DNA of 64,000 bases from an uncultured Mediterraneibacter sp. (GTDB taxonomy: Bacteria > Bacillota > Clostridia > Lachnospirales > Lachnospiraceae). This document shows positions 28,416-37,400 of this stretch, one piece after another. How positions within the stretch are numbered: the stretch's first letter is position 1; every line of letters begins with the position of its first letter. The DNA is taken from contig NZ_CAKRGI010000007.1 of NCBI RefSeq assembly GCF_934330165.1, forward strand, positions 8,805-72,804. The letters are read 5' to 3'. The translations under genes were made by a program, and so were the position numbers. The notes beneath the pieces are model-generated. The model had not been told where the DNA came from. It did no database searches and was given only the letters and a program-made list of their open reading frames with translations.

Positions 28416-30818
28416 CTACTTCTCCGTTTCTCCGCTCACAACCTGATTATACCCGTAATCGATTGCAAAATTATAAAGGTGATAGGTGTTCTGCTCGATC
28501 TTATAGCAAATAAATTTTTCCGTCTCATAATAGACTTCCATTTCATTTGGATACTTCTGTTGAAATGCCTTTGCCCATTCATACATTCTCGACATGACGA
28601 TCCATCTGCGTTCTCCCTGGTACATTCCGATTCCACCTACATTTGGCAACGGCTGTTCTGCCCCTTTGACGGATACTGACTGCCCGCTGTCTGCATAAAC
28701 CATTGCATAATTAATCGGAATTTTCTCTATGAAAATGTAAACCTCTTCTGTCGGAATTATGATCTTTGTCTTGTCTGAAAGATGTTCCATTTCTCTTAAA
28801 AAACTGACCGTCTCATAATGCCAGCCATGATCCAGTCCCATCTGGGTCTCATCATTGGCAGACACGATCGTCCAGGTATAATCCACATTATCATGAATAA
28901 TATTACTCAGGCAGGTGATCGCCTCATTGGTAACAAAGTCAGAGTGGAATGTGGAATCCTTGATCATTCCCGGCTGGAATAATCCTCCCACCATGACAAG
29001 TGATGCAGCCAGAGATACCACATTTCCCGGCATTTGCATCCACTCTGGCATAAAAAGAAAATACCCTGCTGCATCTGCGATCAGTACTGGAACCATCACC
29101 AGCAGATAGACATAATAAATACTGCATCTGGCTGCATCCATCAATGTCGGAAGTCCCAGATTTCCTGAACAGAGGAGTACTGTTATGATCACCATACACA
29201 AACTTACTGACATCAGTGCCGCACCGTATTCCGGTTTTCTGAAGATGCAGAACAGTACTCCCAGTGAGAACAAAATCCCGATCATCGCCAGAATCACAAG
29301 TCCTGCACTTTCCACATCTGTAGTAACGATAAACTGATTGATTCGGTCTGCCATCAGAAAGATCAGATTTTTTCCCGTTTCCGGGAGATTTCTGAGCCGT
29401 TCTTTCACAGACGGTTTTTGTTGCATTTCAGGAGGTGCTTTTTCCTCTGTTGCAGATACCTCACCGTTACTTGTCACACTGTTATCATCTGATACAGCGT
29501 CGTTCCCTGAAACATTTCCCTCTGCTGCAGTGGCACCATCTGCACTACCGCCATCTGTTACTGTATCATCTTTCATTTCATCCTGATCCGATGCTGCGTC
29601 ATCCGTGTCTTCTTCGCTTTCCGACGAATCTTTTCCTCCGTTGATGACACTCATTCCCCAGCCCAGTGATCCCTGAAGCGGAGTTCCTGTCGCATAGGCA
29701 ATTCCCATTGGAAGAACTGCAAGAAAGACACTGATAATCCCTGTCACCATAATCCGGCAGAAATACTCTTTTCTGAAAAAGCGGAAAAAGAATCCAAATG
29801 CAATTCCAACACAACACAGTCCTGCGATCATCGTTCCATAAAAGTGGATCGCCAGTGTCAGCGAGAATGCCATGGCAAAACCGGCAAGAATATAAGTGGT
29901 CTCTTTTTCTTTCAGTTTCTCTTTTCTAATCTGGAAAAATGCAATCAGAAAATACACCGACGGATATACAAAGATCATCCCAAATTCCTGCGGAAGTGTA
30001 GAATAATAACGGGAATATGTCTGTATCGACCAGAAATTCCCCAAAATATATATTAATGTTCCGGCATATGGTGTATATTTTCCCCTGCATAGCATCTTTA
30101 ATACTGCAAGAACCACCAGATGGGCATAGATTACCTGCACAAAGAAAAACTCGCTCATTAATACATAAAGATCAAATTTAAATACCGTATGCAGATAATA
30201 AAGGATACAATGATATCCGAACGGATACACGCCGCTTACGAACAGATTTCCCCGACTCATTTGATTGATCCAGTTCATATGAACAGGAATATCCGATGCC
30301 CTGGATCCATAGACAAGAAAAAGCTGCCTGCCATAAACCCAGAAAAGTCCCATCAGGACTGCACATACAAAGATCCACTGCAACGGTTTACACACTACTG
30401 TACGATACACAATCCCCAGCAGACGTTTCAATCTGCAGAAAACCTTTCCCCATATCATACTGCCAATCGTTCTGAATCCCAGTTTCCCCTGCATGGCTTT
30501 CCTGTTGATATGGGCTGCCTGTTTGATTTTCCCCGGTAAAGAGATCCGGTTTACATAACAGCCGATTCCCATGCTGAACAGTGTGGTCAGTACTGTAAGT
30601 GTAAAGAAGCCGGATATATGCAGAAGCTGAACAAGAAAGACAATGTTGATAATATAAAAATTTCCAAAAGTATAGCACAACAAAAACTGCTGCGACAGTT
30701 TTCTGCCCCGGAGGATTCTTCTGAACAGTATTGCCGGTAATAACAGTGTAATCCCCGTATACGCAGTAAGCATACCGATAAATTGTAAAATTCTGAGACT
30801 TGTCATTGACATATTCAT
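28416..30818 (-). CDS. Large polytopic membrane protein in the pel operon, unknown function
   Basis: The 800-residue protein has about 14 predicted transmembrane segments in two groups. They are split by a very acidic Ser/Asp/Glu/Gly-rich stretch (about residues 395-465, containing SSESEEDTDDAASDQDE). The last 170 residues are soluble. The architecture resembles GT-C-fold membrane glycosyltransferases or their non-catalytic relatives, but I see no secure catalytic motif. It lies between pelE and the pelA-like gene, three bases from the latter, so it is part of the operon. It is not one of the minimal Pel proteins and may be a lineage-specific addition. Confidence 0.7.
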   Translation of the reverse strand: MNMSMTSLRILQFIGMLTAYTGITLLLPAILFRRILRGRKLSQQFLLCYTFGNFYIINIVFLVQLLHISGFFTLTVLTTLFSMGIGCYVNRISLPGKIKQAAHINRKAMQGKLGFRTIGSMIWGKVFCRLKRLLGIVYRTVVCKPLQWIFVCAVLMGLFWVYGRQLFLVYGSRASDIPVHMNWINQMSRGNLFVSGVYPFGYHCILYYLHTVFKFDLYVLMSEFFFVQVIYAHLVVLAVLKMLCRGKYTPYAGTLIYILGNFWSIQTYSRYYSTLPQEFGMIFVYPSVYFLIAFFQIRKEKLKEKETTYILAGFAMAFSLTLAIHFYGTMIAGLCCVGIAFGFFFRFFRKEYFCRIMVTGIISVFLAVLPMGIAYATGTPLQGSLGWGMSVINGGKDSSESEEDTDDAASDQDEMKDDTVTDGGSADGATAAEGNVSGNDAVSDDNSVTSNGEVSATEEKAPPEMQQKPSVKERLRNLPETGKNLIFLMADRINQFIVTTDVESAGLVILAMIGILFSLGVLFCIFRKPEYGAALMSVSLCMVIITVLLCSGNLGLPTLMDAARCSIYYVYLLVMVPVLIADAAGYFLFMPEWMQMPGNVVSLAASLVMVGGLFQPGMIKDSTFHSDFVTNEAITCLSNIIHDNVDYTWTIVSANDETQMGLDHGWHYETVSFLREMEHLSDKTKIIIPTEEVYIFIEKIPINYAMVYADSGQSVSVKGAEQPLPNVGGIGMYQGERRWIVMSRMYEWAKAFQQKYPNEMEVYYETEKFICYKIEQNTYHLYNFAIDYGYNQVVSGETEK

Positions 30819-30867
30819 TCATCCTTCTTGTTCCATATCATTTTCCAACCGGTTCTGATAGCCGGTT

Positions 30868-31776
30868 CTACATAAATGTCCTGATCAGTTCCAGCGTTTC
30901 ATTATCAATCATAATATCCGATTGCCGCAGTTCATCCATTACGTGGAAGAAATTCTCCCGTTCCCCACATGAGAAATAGAACTTCAACCTGCAGGTATAG
31001 CTTGCGAGTACCTGTGGGTACTGCTCGTATGCCCTCTGACACCAGATCCTGCAGCGTTCATATCCTCCGATATCCAAAAGCCGTAAGATAATTTTCTCAT
31101 AACAGCTGCTGCTGATCTTTTCCCTGTTCAGCTGAAAAGCAAGTTCTCCGGTCTCATCCATCTTTTCTACCATAGAACGCTGTTCCAGCTCCGTGAAGAC
31201 TTTCTGCTCAAGAATCGGATTCATATATTCGATCAGATCCATGCAATTTTCTTCCTGTTCTTCCCCCTCCTGCTGACACTGTATATATTTTCTCTGTACT
31301 GTTCCTCTGAAATCATTCAATACTTCCTGCAATACAGAAGCCGCATAATGTGCGGTTTCAGAATCTTCACTGTTCAGGGCAAGTGAAATGGAATACAGGG
31401 AACTTCTGTAATCTCCACGAATTACATTCATCATCAATGTCCTTAAATTTTTACGGTCAGTAACTGCCAGTGCCTCTTCCAGCGACACCATATTTCTCTC
31501 TACATCCTCATCTGGTTTCATGAACGTCTCCACACGCTCTTTGCTGAATACGACATCCTCCAGATCCAGATTTTTTGACATAACAAATTTATACAGAAAA
31601 TATGCCATGAAAATAAATGCAGGACCGATCAACGGACAGGTCAGCATCACTCCCGCTTTGAGCAGGATACTAATTTTCTTTTCATCATTTCTTATATAAT
31701 TTAAGAACAGATAGATTCCTGTTATGCACAGGTTCAGGAACATCAGTACCATAAACATAATGCCACTGTAACTCAT
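30868..31776 (-). CDS. pelE: PelE-like membrane protein with TPR-like region
   Basis: The 302-residue protein has two N-terminal transmembrane helices (residues 5-25 and 38-64). A cytoplasmic helical region follows, in which ALAVTDRKNLRTLMMNVIRG, SDSETAHYAASVLQEV and IWCQRAYEQYPQVLASYTCR read like tetratricopeptide-style repeats. That matches PelE, which binds PelD and scaffolds the synthase complex. It overlaps the pelD stop by four bases. Sequence similarity in this family is low, so gene order carries much of the call. Confidence 0.78.
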   Translation of the reverse strand: MSYSGIMFMVLMFLNLCITGIYLFLNYIRNDEKKISILLKAGVMLTCPLIGPAFIFMAYFLYKFVMSKNLDLEDVVFSKERVETFMKPDEDVERNMVSLEEALAVTDRKNLRTLMMNVIRGDYRSSLYSISLALNSEDSETAHYAASVLQEVLNDFRGTVQRKYIQCQQEGEEQEENCMDLIEYMNPILEQKVFTELEQRSMVEKMDETGELAFQLNREKISSSCYEKIILRLLDIGGYERCRIWCQRAYEQYPQVLASYTCRLKFYFSCGERENFFHVMDELRQSDIMIDNETLELIRTFM

Positions 31777-33950
31777 AGCTTCACACTCTCCACGATCCGG
31801 CTTTCATAACCGGTATTTTTCAGTTTCTCCTGTACAAATTCTGCATCCTCCTGCGTCGTGTTGGCAAGAAGAATATACAGATTTCTATCTTCCAGAATCC
31901 CCAGATAATCCGAAGCTCTCAGCTGCCTGCTCAGACTTTCTCCCGCTTCCCGGTACTGCTCCTGTGGAACCAGAAGTGTAAGCAGGGTACACTCTGCAAG
32001 ATTTCTCTCCTTCGCCCGTTTATATGCCTGAACCAGCGATGTAAATGCACTGCATTCCATGATTCGGGAATCCTCCATATACCGCTGCTCCTCCAGTGCA
32101 TTCATATAACGTCTTGCGTTCAGCACTGCATTCTGGATCAGATAACTGACTACTACCAGGAAGTTTGCCTGTCCCAGAGTCATACGTTCCCATCCGAGTC
32201 CCCAGAGCATAATGAGCATCTGAATCTTTCCACTCTCATAAATCGCATTCACCATCAGCGGATATTTATCATCCATTGACTTATTGATATATACCTTCTG
32301 CTCTTTCAGTTCATCGTATATTTCTGTCATATCACGATAGCGGATTGAATTTCCGAGACTTCTCGCCTTTTCAGAGCTGGCAGAGAACATTCTTGCGTAA
32401 TCCTCACTGACCACATTATAGATTGCCACATCCTTTGTATGAAGCAGCCGGGTCATCATCTCGACCGCATCGAACAGAACTTCATCCGGCAGCTGCTGAT
32501 CCAGCGTAGATGTAATACTGTAAATTTTTCCAATACTGTCTCTGTGATCGATCAGCTGCTGTTCCAGAACACCTTTTACACGGACATTACTTCCATTGAT
32601 ATCCTTGATATCCACGATCTGCCTTGACAGATGCTCTTCCAGTTCCCTACTTTCCATTCGGATCATCTTAATCTGATCTCTCATATACCCTACAACAAGT
32701 CCCAGAATAAAAAGCTGTGCAACCCATACATACGTGTTGTAATCCAGCACAACTTCAAATCCCGAACGGGTATACATCTGCCGGAACAGATACCCGGCTA
32801 CCGCACAAATTGCAGAAAAAGTAGCCTGCTGCTGTCCGTAAATGATCGCAAATAAGAGTACATACAACAGATATGGATCAAGATTTGCAAAATATTCACT
32901 TCCTACCGTCCGGTTATTCATCATAAAGAACGGAATAAAGCAGATTATATTTTCCACAAAAGGGAAAAGCACTTTAAACAGCCATGTCCACTTATTCAGA
33001 AACCGTTTCCACCATGGCAGCTTTCTCTCATTTTCTTTCAGGAAAATATCTTCATGCCGCTTCATATATTTTGTCAGTTTCTTAATAAAAACTTCCAGCT
33101 CACAAAAAGAATGGATTCCATATTCTTCTTCAAAGTTCTTTCCAGACAACACACATTTCCCACCGCTGCCTGTCACTGTCACGATGCTGCAGCTGTTGCC
33201 AAGTCCTTCCCGGATCATTCCTGCAAGTTCTACCTCACTTACCACCCGGTCAGAGGAAAGATGATAGATCATCTGTCCATGTACTTTCTTTTTTACTGTC
33301 TGATAAATAAATTCCACCGCATCTTTTTCATATAATACCGAGAAAGAATGATACAGATCTGCTTCTATGTACCCTTTTCTCATACTTTCCAGGCACATTT
33401 TTGCACAGATATTATTTACATCTTTCAATTCTTTTGGGATGCCGGATACATGATCCAGTCGCAGGATCATCAGATCAATATTCCAGTTTCTGTAAAAATT
33501 CTTACAGATTTCTTCTGCCTGTATCAGTATTGCAGCTCTTCTGTCGCTTCCCGTCGTTGGCTCATCTTCCTGAATATCTTTCTCATAATCTCCGTGATAC
33601 ACGTCATCCGATGAAAGGAAAATGAATTTCCCATGCCTGCTTGATGCAAAAGATACAAGTATATTGATCAGATCAGACGTAAAACGGACTGTCTCCCTGT
33701 CTTCTCCTTTCCAGCGGTAATTTGTGTCAAAAGCTCCCAGACAGATCGTCACATCCGGTTTCACACTCTCAAAAATCTCCATCAGATCTTCACTGTCATA
33801 ATCGAACTTATATTTTTCAAATACTTTTTCATATTTGCCTTGCGAATACTTATTTCCTGTCAGAAGGAACACCCTGTGCCCTTCCTTTTTCATTTTCTGG
33901 ATCAGACTGTTCATCAGACTGCAAGTACCACCTAATAACAGGATGTTCAT
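31773..33950 (-). CDS. pelD: PelD c-di-GMP receptor with degenerate NAD-epimerase-like N-terminus
   Basis: Residues 1-270 of 725 read as an extended SDR/epimerase fold (ILLLGGTCSLMNSL, FIFLSSDDVYHGDY, LMILRLDHVSG), but the catalytic YxxxK is absent: the matching place reads SDRRAAILIQAEE. Four transmembrane helices follow (about 325-430), then a coiled segment, a GAF domain and a degenerate GGDEF domain. Its active site is lost (EDRNL), but RASD at 678-681 stands exactly five residues before it, the RxxD c-di-GMP-binding site. PelD binds c-di-GMP to switch on Pel synthesis. It starts the pel genes, 33 bases after a NUDIX gene. Confidence 0.87.
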   Translation of the reverse strand: MNILLLGGTCSLMNSLIQKMKKEGHRVFLLTGNKYSQGKYEKVFEKYKFDYDSEDLMEIFESVKPDVTICLGAFDTNYRWKGEDRETVRFTSDLINILVSFASSRHGKFIFLSSDDVYHGDYEKDIQEDEPTTGSDRRAAILIQAEEICKNFYRNWNIDLMILRLDHVSGIPKELKDVNNICAKMCLESMRKGYIEADLYHSFSVLYEKDAVEFIYQTVKKKVHGQMIYHLSSDRVVSEVELAGMIREGLGNSCSIVTVTGSGGKCVLSGKNFEEEYGIHSFCELEVFIKKLTKYMKRHEDIFLKENERKLPWWKRFLNKWTWLFKVLFPFVENIICFIPFFMMNNRTVGSEYFANLDPYLLYVLLFAIIYGQQQATFSAICAVAGYLFRQMYTRSGFEVVLDYNTYVWVAQLFILGLVVGYMRDQIKMIRMESRELEEHLSRQIVDIKDINGSNVRVKGVLEQQLIDHRDSIGKIYSITSTLDQQLPDEVLFDAVEMMTRLLHTKDVAIYNVVSEDYARMFSASSEKARSLGNSIRYRDMTEIYDELKEQKVYINKSMDDKYPLMVNAIYESGKIQMLIMLWGLGWERMTLGQANFLVVVSYLIQNAVLNARRYMNALEEQRYMEDSRIMECSAFTSLVQAYKRAKERNLAECTLLTLLVPQEQYREAGESLSRQLRASDYLGILEDRNLYILLANTTQEDAEFVQEKLKNTGYESRIVESVKL

Positions 33951-33983
33951 ACTATTTAACCCTTCTTATTCATACAGTTCTAT

Positions 33984-34484
33984 TTATTCAAATATCTGCT
34001 TTATACTATCGTAATGAAGAAAAATGCCTTCTTCCGCATAGACTTTGATCTGCTCCTTTGTAGCAAACTGGTATCCATCCGTTTCTTCTGTCTGTAAATG
34101 CAGATCTTTCTCATCTACATCCATCGTAAACCGGTAGACATCGACAAAATAATTGTCTCCCTCTCCCGGATTTTCTCTCTTATAGGTAAAAGCATATCCG
34201 CCTTCTGCACTGCTTACATCCAGCCCGGTCTCCTCCCTGACCTCCCTCAGAACAGCTTCATAAGAGGATTCTCCTGCCTGGGCAGCACCACCCGATACTT
34301 CCCACCAGCCTGCTGCCCACGCTTTTGTCATCACCCGCTTTGTGATCAGATACTTTCCATCCGGTCTTACGATAACTCCCAATACCGTCAGATGATATTC
34401 TCCTTCCTTCAGGCACCAGTCATTTCTCTTCATGGTACGTCCAGTCGGCTTTTTCTGTGCATCATAAATATCCCATAACTCCAT
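33984..34484 (-). CDS. NUDIX hydrolase
   Basis: The 166-residue protein contains a complete NUDIX box GAAQAGESSYEAVLREVREE-TGL, with the metal-binding REVREE. The opening MELWDIYDAQKKPTGR and KEGEYHLTVLGVIV is like the IDI/YfcD-type NUDIX group. The substrate is unknown. AAGGAAG precedes the ATG. Only 33 bases separate it from pelD, so the pel transcript may begin here. Confidence 0.9.
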   Translation of the reverse strand: MELWDIYDAQKKPTGRTMKRNDWCLKEGEYHLTVLGVIVRPDGKYLITKRVMTKAWAAGWWEVSGGAAQAGESSYEAVLREVREETGLDVSSAEGGYAFTYKRENPGEGDNYFVDVYRFTMDVDEKDLHLQTEETDGYQFATKEQIKVYAEEGIFLHYDSIKQIFE

Positions 34485-34821
34485 TATTATACTTCCTTTT
34501 CTTTCTTCTTTCCTGAAAGGTTCTTCAGATTATTTAAGCAGCGTACTTTCATTCTTAATTTCTTCTCTGCAAAGAGTAAAAAACTTCCAAATTCTATATG
34601 AAATTGGAAGCTGAATCATCTATGTACTATATGTATATTAACCTACTAATTATATACAATTTTTTTTTCCATGTCTACTGTCTTATCAACTCTTTTTATC
34701 TTATACAGCCGCCTTTTATTAAGCAGGAAATCTATGCAGTCTGCCCACAGGACCAGGGAAATCCCGACCTGATAAAAAGGCTATAGAGTTTCTCGCTCCA
34801 TAGCCTCTGTCTTTGTTCCTG
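34485..34821. other. AT-rich intergenic region upstream of the NUDIX/pel unit
   Basis: This 337-base gap lacks a supported ORF. It holds a small inverted repeat (CTTCCAA at 34584-34590, TTGGAAG at 34604-34610) and a T-rich stretch around 34660-34680. At its right end is the terminator of the transporter gene. The promoter of the NUDIX/pel unit should lie here, but I could not pick a convincing -35/-10 pair. Confidence 0.5.
34773..34806 (-). terminator. Intrinsic terminator of the NSS transporter gene
   Basis: On the minus strand AGGCTATGGAG pairs with CTCTATAGCCT (one mismatch in 11) around a 7-base loop and runs into TTTTTATC. Confidence 0.85.
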
Positions 34822-36147
34822 TTAACCGATTCCGCCCAGTGCGATCCCCAAGATCAGCACTAAAAAGCAGACCGGAATATACAGGTATTTACAAACCGGT
34901 ACAAACCATTTCGTAAATGGCTTTTCCCTTCCTTTATTGATCTGCTCTTCCACATAGTCTTTTCCACACATCCAAAAGAACATAATCCCGGCAAGCCCTG
35001 CTCCAAGCGGACAAATATAAATGGACAGCACATCCATCCAGTCAGATACAATTCCCTGAATGAGAACCGAGATCACCGCTCCGATGACTGCGATCACCGC
35101 ACACGCCTGGACTCTTCCAAGATGCAGTTTCTCCTGCACGGTTGCGATCGGTGCTTCATATAAATTGATCAGCGAAGTCAGACCCGCCAGCAGAACTGCC
35201 ACGAAAAAGATCATTGCGATCACCGGTCCTCCCGGCATCGACTGAATCAAATGCGGAAGGAAAATAAATAAAAGTCCCGGTCCTCCCTGATCTAACTTTG
35301 CCCCTGTGGTCGCCATTGCCGGAATGATAACCAGTGCTGCAAGTATGGCGGCAAGTGTATCAAAAAAAGCGACTCTTGCTGCTGCCGCAGGAATATTTTC
35401 CTCATCCGACAAATACGATCCATAGATCAGTGTCCCGTTTCCGGCAACGGACAGTGAAAAGAACGCCTGTCCTAACGCAAAGATCCATGTTACCGGGTCT
35501 GCCAGTGCCTTTGGATCGATTCGGAAAATATATTTATATCCCTCTGCTGCCCCCGGCTGGAATGCTACATAAACTGCAAGGATCACGAACAGCCCGAAAA
35601 ATAACGGCATCATAAACTTATTTGCTTTCTCGATTCCACTGACAACTCCCAGCATCAGAATCCCCATACATAAGATCAGTGCGGCAATCTGCCAGCCATT
35701 ATTTCCAAATGCGGATGCCATACTTCCAAATGCTCCGCTAAATTCCTCCACACCCTTCGGTGCAAGTGTCTTCCCTGTAAATGTTCCCACTGCATACTTC
35801 AGAATCCATCCCATAACAACCGTATAACCGATTGCCATCGCCATTGCTCCAAGTACCGGGATCATCCCCAACATCTCCCCGTACTTTCTTTTTCCTTTCC
35901 GCTCACATACGATTCCAAACGCATCTACCGGACCGGATCTTGTTGCACGCCCGAAACTCATCTCTCCGATCACCCCGGTAAACCCGACCAGTGCCACAAA
36001 GATAAAATAAGGGATCAAGAACGATCCTCCTCCATAGGATGAAACTCTTGTCGAGAACATCCAGATATTCCCCATACCGACAGATGAGCCAATGCACGCT
36101 AAAATAAAGCCCCACTGGCTCTTAAATGACTCTCTTTGCTTTTTCAT
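34822..36147 (-). CDS. Sodium-dependent transporter, NSS (SNF) family
   Basis: The 441-residue polytopic protein begins SQWGFILACIGSSVGMGNIWMF, the unwound helix 1 that forms the sodium and substrate site in LeuT-like proteins, followed by YGGGSFLIPYF and GEMSFGR. It lacks a large C-terminal tail, and the family usually shows 11 or 12 helices in bacteria, as here. The substrate is probably an amino acid or related amine; it cannot be told from sequence. It is a single-gene unit with a strong promoter, a palindromic operator and its own terminator. Confidence 0.9.
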   Translation of the reverse strand: MKKQRESFKSQWGFILACIGSSVGMGNIWMFSTRVSSYGGGSFLIPYFIFVALVGFTGVIGEMSFGRATRSGPVDAFGIVCERKGKRKYGEMLGMIPVLGAMAMAIGYTVVMGWILKYAVGTFTGKTLAPKGVEEFSGAFGSMASAFGNNGWQIAALILCMGILMLGVVSGIEKANKFMMPLFFGLFVILAVYVAFQPGAAEGYKYIFRIDPKALADPVTWIFALGQAFFSLSVAGNGTLIYGSYLSDEENIPAAAARVAFFDTLAAILAALVIIPAMATTGAKLDQGGPGLLFIFLPHLIQSMPGGPVIAMIFFVAVLLAGLTSLINLYEAPIATVQEKLHLGRVQACAVIAVIGAVISVLIQGIVSDWMDVLSIYICPLGAGLAGIMFFWMCGKDYVEEQINKGREKPFTKWFVPVCKYLYIPVCFLVLILGIALGGIG

Positions 36148-36176
36148 AAATTATCTCCTCTGTATCTCCACTCATT

Positions 36177-36219
36177 AGTATAATAGTTCTATTATACTTG
36201 ATATTGAGAAAAGACACAA
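36177..36219 (-). promoter_or_regulatory. Promoter with overlapping palindromic operator for the NSS transporter
   Basis: On the minus strand TTGTGT (36214-36219), a 17-base spacer and TATAAT (36191-36196). A perfect inverted repeat, AGTATAATAG and CTATTATACT separated by two bases (36177-36198), covers the -10 and the likely start point. A protein bound there would block transcription, so repression is the simplest reading. Confidence 0.65.
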
Positions 36220-36227
36220 TCGGGAAG

Positions 36228-37400
36228 TTATTTTTCCGCCCCTATACTCATTTTCACTTCAAATGTCGTCCCGTTATGCTTATTTGTATAAACTTCAATC
36301 GTCCCGTCATGAACCCGCACAACTTCCCGCACCATCGCAAGTCCAAGCCCCACACCTCCGAGCTCCCGGCTTCTTGACTTATCTACCCGGAAGAATGGTT
36401 CAAAGATCTGCTCCCTGAATGCTTCATCAATCCCATTTCCTGTATCTGAAACCGTCAGAACAACTTCGTTCTTCTTCCTTATTGCCGATACAGTAACGGT
36501 TCCATCTTCCCGATTATATTTAATCGCATTTTCCACAAGATTATATAGCATTCTATAGATCAGAATATCACTTCCTGTCAAAAATAATTCTCCATCTGCC
36601 TTTTCTCCCGCTCCCTGTGACTTCTGGATCAGTTCAACCTTCTTTTCCTGTGCCAGCGGTTCCAGATCTGTCAGCACTTCCTCGATCAGACCATGGAGCT
36701 CAATTCTGTCATTTCGTGCTACTGTCTGTAATTCGCTCATATCCAAAAGCGTTCTGACCAACTTGCTAAGACGTTCATTCTGCTCCGTTACCATCTGGAT
36801 CGTCTCTCCTGCCGCCGTTGTACTCTCTGGATGTTCTGTTGTATGGTATAGATCCAGTTGTGCCTGGATTAAAGCCAGTGGAGTACGTAGCTCATGTGCT
36901 GCATTTCCCGTAAACTGACGCTGCGTCTCAAATGATTCTGAAAGCCGCATAAGCATTTTATTGTAAGATATGCGAAGTCTGTCAAGCTCTGCGATCTTAT
37001 TCTCTTCGATCGTATAATCTTTCAGATTCTGTGCCTGAACTTTTTCCACCGTCTCTGAAAATTCTCTGAGGGGTTTCAATGCCCGTCCACTGATAAAATA
37101 CGTCGCTGCACCTCCAAGCAGTGCTACAATAAACGTAATCAGAAAGCTTCTGCTTCTATAATCTGATTTGGAATTATAAACCTTCATGGAAAACTGTGCC
37201 ACAAAGTCATCCCACTCATTATCCGGAATATCAATGTACACCGATTCCGGCTCTGTGCCATGATCCGTGACAGACTCCTGAAGCGTATCGAAATAATAGA
37301 CTCCGTTTTTATATAAGAAAAAGGTAAGACATCCGCATAATATGGTGATCAACACTGTTGTAAGAAGTGTTAATTTCCACTGGAGTGATATTTTTTTCAT
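36228..37400 (-). CDS. Sensor histidine kinase (two transmembrane helices)
   Basis: The 390-residue protein has transmembrane segments at about 9-29 and 84-104 flanking a short external loop, then a HAMP-like linker, HisKA with H-box NAAHELRTPLALIQ, and HATPase motifs NAIKYN, DTGNGI and GVGLGLAMV. The layout matches the EnvZ/PhoR class of kinases paired with OmpR-type regulators. The start overlaps the regulator stop by four bases. The signal is unknown; the divergent redox operon is a candidate target. Confidence 0.92.
   Translation of the reverse strand: MKKISLQWKLTLLTTVLITILCGCLTFFLYKNGVYYFDTLQESVTDHGTEPESVYIDIPDNEWDDFVAQFSMKVYNSKSDYRSRSFLITFIVALLGGAATYFISGRALKPLREFSETVEKVQAQNLKDYTIEENKIAELDRLRISYNKMLMRLSESFETQRQFTGNAAHELRTPLALIQAQLDLYHTTEHPESTTAAGETIQMVTEQNERLSKLVRTLLDMSELQTVARNDRIELHGLIEEVLTDLEPLAQEKKVELIQKSQGAGEKADGELFLTGSDILIYRMLYNLVENAIKYNREDGTVTVSAIRKKNEVVLTVSDTGNGIDEAFREQIFEPFFRVDKSRSRELGGVGLGLAMVREVVRVHDGTIEVYTNKHNGTTFEVKMSIGAEK

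Noticed and set aside
31773-33950. Separate NAD-dependent epimerase gene before pelD
   Set aside because: The reading frame is continuous through the transmembrane and GAF regions with no internal stop or start signal, so it is one fused protein.
34485-34821. Riboswitch upstream of the NUDIX/pel unit
   Set aside because: Only one short inverted repeat is present and no known c-di-GMP or other riboswitch core could be recognised in this AT-rich gap.
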